This document shows, piece after piece, positions 55,301 through 63,203 of a DNA stretch of 64,000 bases. Under the pieces are notes generated by a model. It saw only the letters and a list, made by a program, of their open reading frames with translations, had not been told where the DNA came from and did not search any database. The stretch's first letter is position 1; each line of letters starts with the position of its first letter. Made by a program: the position numbers and the translations under genes. The stretch is from Marinimicrobium sp038419845 (GTDB lineage Bacteria; Pseudomonadota; Gammaproteobacteria; Pseudomonadales; Cellvibrionaceae): positions 1 through 64,000 of the forward strand of contig NZ_JBCAQT010000012.1 in the NCBI RefSeq assembly GCF_038419845.1. Direction: 5' to 3'.

Positions 55301-56015
55301 CCAGCACTTCGTTGGCCACGAATTCATCGATGCCCTTGATGGGCTTGTAGGCCATGAAGCGCGAAAAGGCGCGGGCCGCGTTCATCGCCTCGCGCTCCGA
55401 GACCGCATCCTGCCTGTCGCGGATCAGGCCGAACAGACGGCAGAGGTAGGCTTTCTTCTTGTCGTATTTCTCGATCTTGTCGTGACCGAACTGGCTACGA
55501 AGTGTGGCGTAGAGTCGGTCCAGCGGGAGCACATAGCGACCGGCTTTGTCTTCTTTCAACAGGTCGGACAGGTTCAGTTCGGTGCCCGGGAGCAGGAAAA
55601 ACTGCAGGTCGTCCAGCCGGGCCACGCGCTGTTGCCCCGCGCCCTCGATAAAGGCGCGCATCCCGATCAGGGCGGTAAAGGGTTCGCTGTTCTCGCCCGG
55701 CGTCGGGTGAAAAACGGCCCCCAGATAGCCGTCACAACCGTCGGGGCGGGCGTAGGCTCCGTCGTCACAACCCAGTACGTAGGAGGCGAGCGTGCGCACC
55801 TGTTTGCCGCCCCGACCCCGCTGGCTGGCTTCATCCTGACCGGGGTTGAAGTGAAACAGGTTGTCATGGGCCGCGGTCATCACCGTCTGAATGGCATCGG
55901 CGGCGGTGGTTTTACCCGAGCCGTTACCGCCCGAAAACAGGTTGATGGGGCCGAATTCGCACTCGGTGTTGGGGACATTGCCCCAGTGTATGTAGATGAA
56001 TTTTTTCAGGTACAT
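52386..56015 (-). CDS. mksB: MksB/JetC-like condensin SMC ATPase
   Basis: The 1209-residue protein has an SMC/MukB head split in two: Walker A FSGGNGSGKTT (about 28–38) at the N-terminus and, at the C-terminus, signature GTGSGGQLE, Walker B MVLVDEAFSKMDEH and the H-loop region. A very long coiled coil with a hinge-like middle (about 520–650) lies between. This is the MksB/JetC group of bacterial condensins. Upstream genes encode the matching MksE- and MksF-like subunits. In Wadjet defence systems a fourth gene, jetD, adds a topoisomerase-VI-like nuclease; the gene next to this one is instead a voltage-gated channel. Without JetD, a housekeeping chromosome-organising role is more likely. Confidence 0.87.
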   Translation of the reverse strand: MYLKKFIYIHWGNVPNTECEFGPINLFSGGNGSGKTTAADAIQTVMTAAHDNLFHFNPGQDEASQRGRGGKQVRTLASYVLGCDDGAYARPDGCDGYLGAVFHPTPGENSEPFTALIGMRAFIEGAGQQRVARLDDLQFFLLPGTELNLSDLLKEDKAGRYVLPLDRLYATLRSQFGHDKIEKYDKKKAYLCRLFGLIRDRQDAVSEREAMNAARAFSRFMAYKPIKGIDEFVANEVLEPRDLGEAIRSVSAMLKRIHGMEADARQLREAIDRLQQGRNTADAFIEQWLDWQSLQYGLARRRYSDCQTRYLKEKDRQQQLREQIKTNQQAIELSEQRRDDLQQQLLDLNTRRLGIPTLRQKDQLESERSTQEQNLHQAVPKLLQQIKQLETNRASARQLRDGLRKTSLSLAVPALADKARLERLKAIAEDEQTLDVHELLNRDWIDISPLESKLDWALEQQQQHRQLINDWFGKPEEGASNLRDQLAREWDKRQQATDQVRSRLERLEREMRALEAREVSYPGFVQQALNELRRQLPEADVRVLCDQVEVTDSDWQSAIEGYMGGARFGLIVEPEHEAEAIRIVRNLSGQAQKARVIQGDKARRDIDKTGSLPSDSIVEVMQFSHATAEYYIKASYGSVQRVSDSQALRGTRRGLTPDCLGSGNYAMFRCDIADSDLVFGQGARERALRARVQERDSLTKEWQACQGLADEAAQLLASVDGMHSPEHGDSLQSMLTAQRRLQTLEQQLQQLDLSEGDNLEDELQQLKARGEEQAQQARQLNDDKANLLADLKNVDSRCQQLDRDQDQTLAVVDQCEQDLQGIDALWPGFDVETQLDEIDRDLRSTQYYEQQLTAVQGELKTSLHRLQQSVLQHNQFCRQADAIALDLNFSDEFGRDNFAQVCALRRQFDSLYNRDKNHILAQRHGELQSLRESFNNAFVTNLCHSIYQAINDGKRVLEDLNRELEHHRFGADRERFRFDWQWVPEFKEYWQFFKAIIDNPGQEEGGTLFDMKLEPKHQKVRERLMSMLLDDDEQKALRELERIADYRHYRRYEIYKEPEGKQPIALSQYGTGSGGQLETPAYIIRSAAITSAFRFGEGNSHLRMVLVDEAFSKMDEHRSREVINYLTESLGLQLLFIMPSSKSGPFLDLISNQFVFSKCATAQAVGELNSRVILDRQECDRARIQQLMANHRQTIRQQAELDFLEEVEA

Positions 56016-56057
56016 AAATTATGTGTGTCTTCTCATAGTGCGATGCGATGTCGGTTA

Positions 56058-56140
56058 TGGCGGATGCGCTTGACGCTTATCCGCCCTACACGACCCGCCG
56101 TGGTATACGTAGGGCGGATAAGCCTAAGGCGCATCCGCCA
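56058..56140. repeat. 32-bp inverted repeat between mksE-like and mksB-like genes
   Basis: The arms at 56058–56089 and 56109–56140 are reverse complements with about five mismatches, around a 19-base loop. Each arm holds TGGCGGATGCGC and CTTATCCGCCCTAC. A third, single arm occurs at 59764–59795. The right arm ends exactly one base before the mksE-like stop codon, so the element was inserted at or formed the end of that gene and would make a strong hairpin in the operon mRNA. Confidence 0.85.
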
Positions 56141-56845
56141 TCACCCACCGGGAAAAATGGACGGCCCAACGGGCTCCTTCTCATCGTCCTGACCGGCAGC
56201 CGGAACCGCCTCAATATCCTGTTTCAGATTCTCGAGCCAATCGTTATTGACCAGATTGACAATCAGCGGCCGCACCTTGATCCAGCTGTCGCTCTGCTCC
56301 AGGTCGGCCTCATGGGCGTAGTGGATCAGACGCAGCTGGCGCAGGCGGCGAAACAGCTGCCGGCGCTCGGCCAGATTCTCGGGAAGGTTGCGCTGCAGCA
56401 GGTTTTTGCTGGCGAGTGCGACCGCCTCCAGTGACAGAGTGGCGCAACCGTTCTCGTCAATCAGACCCTCGCGCACAGCCTTGTCGTACTCGGCGCGCAA
56501 GATCAGCACCAGCGCAATTTCCGCCTGGGTCAGGCGGGTGCGGTAGCCGCCGTTGAACGGCTCGTCACTCTCGTCCTCGACACCGGGAACCCGGGCGCCG
56601 GGGGGAATCAGGCGCACAAACTGGAAGCGGGTATCGTGGTGAAAACGCAGTCCGATCAGGGCCAGGTATTCATCCACAAGCGATTCAACGCGCTCAAAGC
56701 GATCGTACAGTTCGGCTTCCACCTGGCTGTCGTCGCGACAGAGTACGCCGTAATCGAGCAGGCGCTGTAACAGTTCGCGCCAGTCGCGCAGATCCAGGTT
56801 GTGCTTGTGTAGCGCACTTTCCAGATTATCGGTCAGGCTGCTCAT
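56141..56845 (-). CDS. mksE: MksE/JetB-like condensin accessory subunit
   Basis: The 234-residue protein has the winged-helix MksE/JetB pattern: helical N-terminus (HNLDLRDWRELLQRLLDYGV), QVEAELYDRFERVESLVDEYLALIGLRFHHDTRFQFVRLIPPG, then YRTRLTQAEIALVLILRAEYDKAVREG and SLEAVALASKNLLQRNLPE. It acts with the kleisin-like MksF protein and MksB on DNA. ATG 56845 lies 20 bases inside the mksF-like gene, so they overlap. The C-terminus ends in VGPSIFPGG beside an 83-base inverted-repeat element, and may have been altered by its arrival. The frame upstream of 56845 lies within mksF and is not expected to be used. Confidence 0.85.
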   Translation of the reverse strand: MSSLTDNLESALHKHNLDLRDWRELLQRLLDYGVLCRDDSQVEAELYDRFERVESLVDEYLALIGLRFHHDTRFQFVRLIPPGARVPGVEDESDEPFNGGYRTRLTQAEIALVLILRAEYDKAVREGLIDENGCATLSLEAVALASKNLLQRNLPENLAERRQLFRRLRQLRLIHYAHEADLEQSDSWIKVRPLIVNLVNNDWLENLKQDIEAVPAAGQDDEKEPVGPSIFPGG

Positions 56846-58334
56846 GGGCCTCCTCAATGAGTTCGATAATGTATTCGTCGCGCTGACTGAAATAGGCACC
56901 GTCGGTAATGCGCGGACTCTCCTGCAGCCACTCGCTGTTCTGATAAACGCGAAAGCCGAAATCCGAAGCCAGGTTGGCCGCGGCACCCACTTCGGTGGCG
57001 CGCGCCAGGCTGAGCAGCTCGGGAATGCTCTCGGCGCTCAGTTCACGGCTGCTGACCCGGCCCGTTTCGCTCAGTGCCCGCTGCACAAAATGACGCACTT
57101 CAGAGCCCTGAATGGTGAACGCCTGATCCAGCGCCTGCTCGATGAACATCTGCTTCTGGGCTTCACCATCCAGGGGTTGGTCGTCATCCAGGTCGCTGCG
57201 AACCGCCGGTTTGGCACGCCGGTCGCGCAACACCAGTTGTCCCGGGTCCAGGTAACCCAGATGCACAGCGGACCAGGACTCGCCGTGCTCGCGCAGTAAC
57301 TGATCCTGTCGCTCCCGTGGTTGCTGCGCCAGCTGGCGGCACAGCTCCAACGCCCCGTCCCCGCTCTGGGTGTGAATGTAGCTGAGCTGACGAATGATGA
57401 TGTCCGCCCGCTGGGTAAAGGTGTTGAGCGCCTTGCGCAGCGCCGGCAGCATCACGTCGCAGGCATTTTTCAAACGGGTTTCGATGGTCTGCAACAGAGT
57501 TTCAAGCAGTGACCGGCCCGGGACCACGTGCTGGGGCAGCAGCTGGCGCAGGCGAATTTCCATCACCGCCCGCCAGTCTTTATTGGCGGTCTCATCATCG
57601 CCCTGCCCGTACTTGCGTTTGCGTCGGATCTTGCCGATCACACCGGCAATCTGGTCGCGGTATTTCTCCACGCTGTCGGCGGACAGGCGGACTTCCAGGT
57701 CCGGTTTAAAGACGTTCTCCATGAAGTCGAAAAACTCGTCGCTCGCCTGCTGAACCAGCTGGCGCGCCTCAACCTCGCGCACCAGTTGACGCTTGCGCTC
57801 CTCCAGCTCGGCGATGACATCGGTGAAGTCACTGATGATCCGCTCGGAGTACTCGTAGGCATCCAGCAGGTCGTGCACCTCACCCCGGTCCAGAAACGCC
57901 TGCAGGCTGTTGCGGGTGTTGCGGGTGTTGCGGTGACGGGTGCGAAAATCATTGTGCGTGCTGGCGGCAAAGGGCTGGGTGAACAATCTTCCCATGCGGC
58001 TGAAGCCGTAGCTGCTTTGCAGGTTGGCTTCGTCCACGCGCCGCTCTAACCAACCGGCCTCGAGCAGACGGTTGATCATGAACCCGGCCAGCTCGCGCTG
58101 GGACTTGAAACGTCCCTCCTTCTCCCCACTTTCGTCCTGGCTGTCCAGAAGCGGGGTGCGGGCGATGGCCTCTTTGAAAATATCCACCAGCCCTTCCCGG
58201 TTCAGACCGGAGCCGTAGTCGCGCAGATCCGTGTACAGACGCTGGTACAGTAATCGCAGACACTCGGCCACCACCTCCCGGTATTTCCCCGTCAGAGGAT
58301 TGAAAAAGTGGGGCCGTTCGGGAGTAAAGAACAT
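56826..58334 (-). CDS. mksF: MksF/JetA-like condensin kleisin subunit
   Basis: The 502-residue protein starts with the JetA/MksF signature (PERPHFFNPLTGKYREVVAECLRLLYQRLY), has an N-terminal winged helix (RFKSQRELAGFMINRLLEAGWLERR), a long helical middle (RIISDFTDVIAELEERKRQLVREVEARQLV) and a C-terminal winged region (VRHFVQRALSETGRVSSRELSAESI). It is the kleisin-like bridge of an Mks/Wadjet condensin. ATG 58334 has no Shine-Dalgarno and follows the DUF3012 gene by nine bases, which suggests translational coupling. It overlaps mksE by 20 bases. Confidence 0.85.
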   Translation of the reverse strand: MFFTPERPHFFNPLTGKYREVVAECLRLLYQRLYTDLRDYGSGLNREGLVDIFKEAIARTPLLDSQDESGEKEGRFKSQRELAGFMINRLLEAGWLERRVDEANLQSSYGFSRMGRLFTQPFAASTHNDFRTRHRNTRNTRNSLQAFLDRGEVHDLLDAYEYSERIISDFTDVIAELEERKRQLVREVEARQLVQQASDEFFDFMENVFKPDLEVRLSADSVEKYRDQIAGVIGKIRRKRKYGQGDDETANKDWRAVMEIRLRQLLPQHVVPGRSLLETLLQTIETRLKNACDVMLPALRKALNTFTQRADIIIRQLSYIHTQSGDGALELCRQLAQQPRERQDQLLREHGESWSAVHLGYLDPGQLVLRDRRAKPAVRSDLDDDQPLDGEAQKQMFIEQALDQAFTIQGSEVRHFVQRALSETGRVSSRELSAESIPELLSLARATEVGAAANLASDFGFRVYQNSEWLQESPRITDGAYFSQRDEYIIELIEEAHEQPDR

Positions 58335-58343
58335 CAAAAATAG

Positions 58344-58676
58344 CTATTCATAGATGCATTGATCGGCAAAGGTTTGGGAGTCGTCCCGGCTCCAGCGGTC
58401 GTTGGACTGGTTCATCATCTGCTCGCACCACTCTTCGCTACCGGGCTCGGCCTCCACTTCCAGTTGCGGGATCTCCCCGTCGCGCTCGGCCTCTTCGGCC
58501 GGGACCGGAACCAACGCGATATCCCGGGGCTGCTCTTCAGGCTCTTCCTCGGGTGCCTGCACGGCTTCCGGCTGTGCGTCCTGCACCTCCTCCGGTGGAG
58601 GCTGCTGAAGAATCAGATACAGACCAAACGCAATCATCAACAGACTTGCCCCGATCAGGGCATAAACGGCCTTCAT
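58344..58676 (-). CDS. Membrane-anchored DUF3012-like small protein
   Basis: The 110-residue protein has one N-terminal transmembrane or signal-anchor helix (about 3–23), then a very acidic Pro/Glu/Ala linker (about 25–75). A C-terminal motif EPGSEEWCEQMMNQSNDRWSRDDSQTFADQC has the WC…W…C pattern of the DUF3012 family. It should lie on the periplasmic side. Function is unknown. AAGGGGAG precedes the ATG, 34 bases after hemB, and it is followed by mksF after 9 bases, so hemB, this gene and mksFEB are likely one transcript. Confidence 0.72.
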   Translation of the reverse strand: MKAVYALIGASLLMIAFGLYLILQQPPPEEVQDAQPEAVQAPEEEPEEQPRDIALVPVPAEEAERDGEIPQLEVEAEPGSEEWCEQMMNQSNDRWSRDDSQTFADQCIYE

Positions 58677-58710
58677 AAACTCCCCTTAATTGGTTAACCC
58701 GCTACAGGCG

Positions 58711-59691
58711 TTAATTCGACAGCCAGCTACAGGCGTCTTCCGCGTAATAAGTAATGATGAGATCTGCTCCGGCGCGTTTGAAAGCGAGCAGGCTCTCCAG
58801 CACCACCGCCCGCTCGTCAATCACGCCGGCCGCCGCGCTGGCCTTGATCATGGCGTACTCGCCACTGACCTGATAGACCGCCAGGGGGCGCTGGGTGTGC
58901 GCGCGAATATCGGCCAATACATCCAGATAGGCAAGACCGGGTTTCACCATCAGAAAATCGGCGCCTTCATCTTCGTCCTGCAACGACTCGGCCAGCGCCT
59001 CACGCCGGTTTGCCGGGTCCATCTGATAACTCGCCCGCGTGCCCTTGAAGTTGCTGTCCACCGCATCCCGGAAAGGCCCATAGAAAGCCGAGGCGAACTT
59101 GGTGGAATAGGACATCACCGGAATGTGGCCATAGCCCGCCGTATCCAGCGCATTGCGGATGGCCGCGATCATGCCATCCTGCATGCCCGAGGGCGCGATC
59201 ACATCCACCCCGGCTTTGGCTGCCACCACCACCTGCATCTGCAGGTTGGCCAGCGTCAGATCGTTATCCACATCGCCGTTGTGCACCACCCCGCAGTGGC
59301 CGTGACTGGTGTACTCGCAGAAACAGTTGTCGCTGATCACGCACATCTCCGGCTGGGCCTCCTTGGCCGTGCGGATCATGCGCGCCATCAGGCCCTCGTC
59401 ATTCCACGTATCGGCGCCCACCTCGTCCTTGTGCTGCGACACCCCGAACAACAGCACCGCACGAATGCCCTTCTGCCAGGCGCTCTGCACCTTTTCCGCC
59501 AGCTGCGCCTCCGGGTAGCGCACCACCCCGGGCATGCTCGCTATCGTCACCGGCTCGTCAATGCCCTCCTCCACAAAAATCGGAAGAATGAAATCGCTGG
59601 GCGTCAGCCGGGTTTCGCGCACCATGTCGCGCAGCGCCGAGGTGCGGCGCAGGCGCCGGAAGCGGAAATCGGGATGGGTTTCGTTGGTCAT
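58711..59691 (-). CDS. hemB: Delta-aminolevulinic acid dehydratase (porphobilinogen synthase)
   Basis: The 326-residue enzyme joins two 5-aminolevulinates into porphobilinogen in haem and tetrapyrrole synthesis. Key parts are FILPIFVEEG, the catalytic zinc-site cysteines in DNCFCEYTSHGHCGV, the first active-site lysine in SYSTKFASAFYGPF and the Schiff-base lysine in FLMVKPGLAYLD, followed by YQVSGEYAMIKA. The three-cysteine zinc motif makes it the E. coli-like Zn-dependent form. It is the first gene of the leftward run leading into the condensin genes. The upstream region holds two repeat elements. Confidence 0.96.
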   Translation of the reverse strand: MTNETHPDFRFRRLRRTSALRDMVRETRLTPSDFILPIFVEEGIDEPVTIASMPGVVRYPEAQLAEKVQSAWQKGIRAVLLFGVSQHKDEVGADTWNDEGLMARMIRTAKEAQPEMCVISDNCFCEYTSHGHCGVVHNGDVDNDLTLANLQMQVVVAAKAGVDVIAPSGMQDGMIAAIRNALDTAGYGHIPVMSYSTKFASAFYGPFRDAVDSNFKGTRASYQMDPANRREALAESLQDEDEGADFLMVKPGLAYLDVLADIRAHTQRPLAVYQVSGEYAMIKASAAAGVIDERAVVLESLLAFKRAGADLIITYYAEDACSWLSN

Positions 59692-59763
59692 TCATTGCCT
59701 CGGTGTTCAAAAAAATTTGGCGTCCATAAATATGGACGGCTTTTTGTGGCGAATGCCTCTTTG

Positions 59764-59795
59764 TGGCGGATGCGCTTACAGCTTATCCGCCCTAC
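59764..59795. repeat. Single copy of the TGGCGGATGCGC repeat
   Basis: This 32-base copy, TGGCGGATGCGCTTACAGCT plus TATCCGCCCTAC, differs by only a few bases from the left arm of the inverted repeat at 56058–56140. A partial echo (TGTGGCGAATGCCTC) precedes it. It lies 73 bases before the hemB start. Confidence 0.8.
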
Positions 59796-59823
59796 GATGG
59801 CTACGGTAGTGCTGAAGCGGGTA

Positions 59824-59914
59824 CGGGGGATGATTTTTTGGAACCTTCTCTTCAGGGAAGAAGAGCAGGAGCTACAGGGATGTATTCACCGCGTTTCCAA
59901 AAAATTATACCCCG
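59824..59914. repeat. Palindromic element (copy B)
   Basis: An arm at 59824–59844 (CGGGGGATGATTTTTTGGAA followed by C) is echoed in inverted form at 59893–59914. The middle carries AGCTACAGGGATGTATTCAC, nearly identical to the core of the element at 50294–50450, although the outer arms differ. It lies in the 270-base space between the hemB start and the next gene. Confidence 0.7.
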
Positions 59915-59961
59915 TGGCCGCTGGGCGTCACGCAACAAACAAACGTTCGATAGCTTCCAGG

Positions 59962-60387
59962 TCAAACCGCTAACGCGCCCTCGTGGGACCACTCGCAGCG
60001 GACCTGCATATCGCCTGAGCCGGGCTTGTGAAAGCTGGCCGTCGACTCCCAGGTGAACGTATGCGTGCCCGACAACTCCGTCTCCAGATGCACCGTCGCC
60101 GACACCCAGAACATCCGGCTCAGTAGATCCTCAAACTGGGCGATCCACTGATCCCACTCATACTCCACCGCCTTGTAAGACGCGCCGAAATGCATCACCT
60201 CCGTCTGGTAATGCCCCGGCCGGATCTCCACCTGCGGAATCGCAAACATCTCCTGCGACAAAAACGGCCAATCATCGGCGTGCGGCAGCGTCAACATCGC
60301 CTCTCGATTCACCCGCAGACGCTGCCCCTCCGACGGCAGATACGCCGTATCCTTGATACACCCGTAAACAATCGACTCTTGATCCAT
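59962..60387 (-). CDS. Conserved hypothetical protein
   Basis: I do not recognise this 141-residue protein. It has no signal or membrane helix and looks alpha/beta, with aromatic-rich stretches (DDWPFLSQEMFAIP, YKAVEYEWDQWIAQFEDLLSRMFWVSA) and paired strands near the C-terminus (THTFTWESTASFH, GDMQVRCEWSHEG). The sequence starts DQESIVYGCIKDTAYLP. ATG 60387 has GGGAG five bases upstream, better than ATG 60399. A palindromic repeat lies just past its stop. Its neighbours (hemB, a transglycosylase-like lipoprotein) give no hint of its role. Confidence 0.65.
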   Translation of the reverse strand: MDQESIVYGCIKDTAYLPSEGQRLRVNREAMLTLPHADDWPFLSQEMFAIPQVEIRPGHYQTEVMHFGASYKAVEYEWDQWIAQFEDLLSRMFWVSATVHLETELSGTHTFTWESTASFHKPGSGDMQVRCEWSHEGALAV

Positions 60388-60434
60388 AACCGCTCCCATC
60401 CCGCGACCGAAATGAACTGTTTATCTTACAAACC

Positions 60435-60494
60435 GCTAGCGCAAATACCGAATAACCGAAGAAACCCAGAGTACCGAATAACCGGCTAGCGCAA
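60435..60494. repeat. Small shuffled direct repeats
   Basis: TACCGAATAACCG occurs at 60446–60458 and 60472–60484, and GCTAGCGCAA at 60435–60444 and 60485–60494. The second copy reaches into the stop codon of the leftward transglycosylase-like gene. Probably a local duplication. Confidence 0.6.
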
Positions 60495-61091
60495 TGGCCA
60501 CCACCAGGGGCCCTTGAACCGATGCTCGCAACTGTCCAGCTGCCGACGGAAATTATCCGCTCTGACCGCAACCTTCCCCGCTACCGGAGTCAGCCAGCCC
60601 TTGGCATCGTAGCTGCGATTTTTGAACCCGGTGTGGCCCTCGTGATAGGCCAGATACAGATTGCGGGCATCGTTCTTGCCGATGCCTACCCGCTTGTGGC
60701 TCTGGGCATTGTACCAACCGATAAAGTCGATGGCGTCGGCAAAGTGACTGCGGCTCGCCCAGTGATTGCCGCTCATGCGCTCATACTCGGACCAGGTTTC
60801 GTCTTTCACCTGGGCGAAACCGTAGGCGCTGCTTAGCCGCGGTCCGGGGATGATCCAGAGAATTTTGGTGCGCGGCGGCTTGGCCTTGGGCCGGAAGCCG
60901 GACTCCTGATACATGATCGCCATCATGGTGGCGATATCCGAGCCCCAGCGCCGCTCCGAGCGGCGGGCATCTTTGTACCAGCCGCGTTTCTCATCGAATA
61001 CGTCGCAGAGGTTTTGGGTCTTTTCCGGTGGCCCGGACGCGCAACCGCTCAACAGCGAGGCGGCCACAAACAGCATTAAAATTCGTATCAC
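60486..61091 (-). CDS. SLT-type lytic transglycosylase-like lipoprotein
   Basis: The 201-residue protein has a lipoprotein signal (MLFVAASLLSGCASG) and a transglycosylase SLT-like domain with MMAIMYQESGF (catalytic Glu in YQESG), AYGFAQVKDETW and LAYHEGHTG. The motifs are those of family 1-type lytic transglycosylases that cleave peptidoglycan, and the short length suggests a minimal enzyme. The best start is GTG 61091, five bases after GGGAGG and overlapping the ligA stop (GTGA); the frame can open at ATG 61103. Translation is probably coupled to ligA. Confidence 0.8.
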   Translation of the reverse strand: MIRILMLFVAASLLSGCASGPPEKTQNLCDVFDEKRGWYKDARRSERRWGSDIATMMAIMYQESGFRPKAKPPRTKILWIIPGPRLSSAYGFAQVKDETWSEYERMSGNHWASRSHFADAIDFIGWYNAQSHKRVGIGKNDARNLYLAYHEGHTGFKNRSYDAKGWLTPVAGKVAVRADNFRRQLDSCEHRFKGPWWWPLR

Positions 61092-63130
61092 TCTGCCTCC
61101 CATTGGCTCAGTAGCTCGAGCAGCCCGGCTTCGTCCATGATATCCACTTCCAGCTCCTCGGCTTTTTTCAGTTTCGAGCCCGCCCCGGGGCCCGCCACCA
61201 GATAATCGGTTTTTTTGGAAACACTGCCCGCCACCTTGGCGCCCAGTGCCTGCAGCCTCTCTTTGGCCTGATCCCGGGTCAATTGTTCCAGGCTGCCGGT
61301 CAGTACATAGGTCAGCCCCGCCAGGGGCAGAGAGTCCCGGTCCACCGGCGCCTGCTCGGTCCAGGTCACGCCGGCCTTTCTCAGCTTGTCGACCGCCTCC
61401 CGGTTGTGCTCCTGCTCAAAGAACTCGGCGACAAAGTGTGCCACCACCGGCCCCACATTATCCACCTGTTGCAGGCTCGACTCGTCGGCGCTGGCCAGCT
61501 CGTCCAGGCTACCGTAATGCTGCGCCAGGTTGCGGGCGGTGGCCTCGCCCACCTCGCGGATGCCCAGCGCATAGATGAACTTCGCCAGGGTCGTGTTCTT
61601 GCTCTTTTCCAACGCTTCCAGCAGGTTCTCGGCGGACTTCTCGCCCATACGCTCCAGGCCGGACAGGTCCTCCCGGGTCAGGTGATACAGGTCCGCGACC
61701 GCCTGGATCAGGCCCTTGTCGACCAACTGTTCCACCAGCTTATCGCCCAGGCCGTCGATATCCAGGGCCTTGCGCGAGGCAAAATGCTTGATCGCCTGTT
61801 TGCGCTGCGCCGGGCAGATCAGTCCGCCGTCACAGCGGGCCACGATCTCGCCCGGCACCATTTCCACTGGAGAACCGCACACCGGGCAATGTTCCGGAAA
61901 CTCGATGGCACGGGCATTGTCCGGTCGCTTGTCTGTCACCACCGAGACAATCTGCGGAATCACATCGCCCGCCCGGCGTACGATCACGCTATCACCGATC
62001 ATTACGCCCAGGCGCTGGATTTCATCGCGATTGTGCAGCGTGGCGTTGGAGACCGTCACTCCGCCGACAAACACCGGCTTCAGGCGCGCCACCGGAGTGA
62101 CGGCACCGGTGCGGCCCACTTGAAATTCGACATCCTGCAGCTCGGTCATTTCCTCCTGGGCGGGAAACTTGTAAGCGATGGCCCAGCGTGGGGCGCGGGC
62201 GACAAACCCCAGTTCTTCCTGCAGGTCGCGCCGGTTGACCTTGAACACAATACCGTCAATGTCATAAGCCAGCCCGGTGCGGCGTTCCCCCAGCTCACGA
62301 TAGTAGTCGATGCAGGCCTGAGCGCCCTGCACCACCTGTATTTCGCGATTGATTTTCAGGCCCCAGCCGCGCAGGGCCTCGAGAATGTCCGAGTGGCGCC
62401 CGGGCACCTCGCCCTCGACGTAGCCGATGCTGTAGGCGCACATTTCCAGGGGGCGTCGGGCGGTGATGCGCGCATCCAGTTGGCGCAGACTGCCCGCGGC
62501 GGCATTGCGTGGGTTGACGAAGGTCTTGTCTCCAGCCTCGCGCGCTTTCTCATTGAGCCGCTCAAAACCGGCCCGGGGCATGTAGATCTCGCCGCGTACT
62601 TCCAGCACGGCGGGATAGTCACGGCCGCGCAGACGCAGGGGAATGGAGTCGATGGTGCGCACATTCTGGGTGATGTCTTCGCCCTGGGTGCCATCGCCGC
62701 GCGTGGCGCCGCGTACCAGCATGCCGTCCTGATACAGAAGGCTGACGGCGATGCCGTCCAGTTTGGGCTCGCAGGCGTACTCGATGTCGCTGTCATCCTG
62801 AAGCCGATCTTTGACCCGGCGATCAAACGCCCAGATGTCCTCTTCGCTGAAGGCATTGTCCAGCGACAGCATGGGGAGCTCGTGGGTGACGGTGGCAAAG
62901 GCACTCAGGGGCGTCTGCCCGACCCGCTGGGTGGGAGAATCGGGGGTGATCAGGTCCGGATAATCGGCCTCGAGCCGTTGCAGTTTCTGCAGCAGACGAT
63001 CGTATTCCGCATCGGGAATCTGCGGGTCATCGAGCGCATAGTAGCGGTAGTTGTGTTCCTGGAGTTCAGCGCGCAGCGCTTGCGCCTCGGCGCTGACTTC
63101 AGCGGGGATGGCGGCGGCAGATTTGGCCAT
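61088..63130 (-). CDS. ligA: NAD-dependent DNA ligase LigA
   Basis: The 680-residue enzyme has all LigA parts: Ia domain (NYRYYALDDPQIPDAEYD), adenylation domain with catalytic Lys123 in CEPKLDGIAVSLLY, OB fold (FQVGRTGAVTPVARLKPV), the four-cysteine zinc finger (CPVCGSP…CDGGLICPAQ), helix-hairpin-helix repeats (ALDIDGLGDKLVEQLV…) and a C-terminal BRCT domain. It seals nicks in replication and repair. It follows zipA by 73 bases in the usual gammaproteobacterial zipA–ligA order and overlaps the transglycosylase-like gene downstream. Confidence 0.97.
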   Translation of the reverse strand: MAKSAAAIPAEVSAEAQALRAELQEHNYRYYALDDPQIPDAEYDRLLQKLQRLEADYPDLITPDSPTQRVGQTPLSAFATVTHELPMLSLDNAFSEEDIWAFDRRVKDRLQDDSDIEYACEPKLDGIAVSLLYQDGMLVRGATRGDGTQGEDITQNVRTIDSIPLRLRGRDYPAVLEVRGEIYMPRAGFERLNEKAREAGDKTFVNPRNAAAGSLRQLDARITARRPLEMCAYSIGYVEGEVPGRHSDILEALRGWGLKINREIQVVQGAQACIDYYRELGERRTGLAYDIDGIVFKVNRRDLQEELGFVARAPRWAIAYKFPAQEEMTELQDVEFQVGRTGAVTPVARLKPVFVGGVTVSNATLHNRDEIQRLGVMIGDSVIVRRAGDVIPQIVSVVTDKRPDNARAIEFPEHCPVCGSPVEMVPGEIVARCDGGLICPAQRKQAIKHFASRKALDIDGLGDKLVEQLVDKGLIQAVADLYHLTREDLSGLERMGEKSAENLLEALEKSKNTTLAKFIYALGIREVGEATARNLAQHYGSLDELASADESSLQQVDNVGPVVAHFVAEFFEQEHNREAVDKLRKAGVTWTEQAPVDRDSLPLAGLTYVLTGSLEQLTRDQAKERLQALGAKVAGSVSKKTDYLVAGPGAGSKLKKAEELEVDIMDEAGLLELLSQWEAE

Positions 63131-63203
63131 TAACGTCGACTTCCTGCAATTCAGACTCGGGTTGATTCACATTGGGCTGGCCGTCTCTGGCCCGGGGTTG
63201 TGG

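Noticed and set aside
52386..58334. Wadjet anti-plasmid defence system.
   Set aside because: JetA-, JetB- and JetC-like genes are present, but no JetD-type nuclease follows; the adjacent gene is an ion channel. I therefore call it an mksFEB-like condensin.
61283..63133. A 616-codon open frame on the plus strand opposite ligA, and similar long frames opposite katG, the helicase and other genes.
   Set aside because: They are antisense shadows of GC-rich genes with no recognisable domains; the opposite-strand products are certain.
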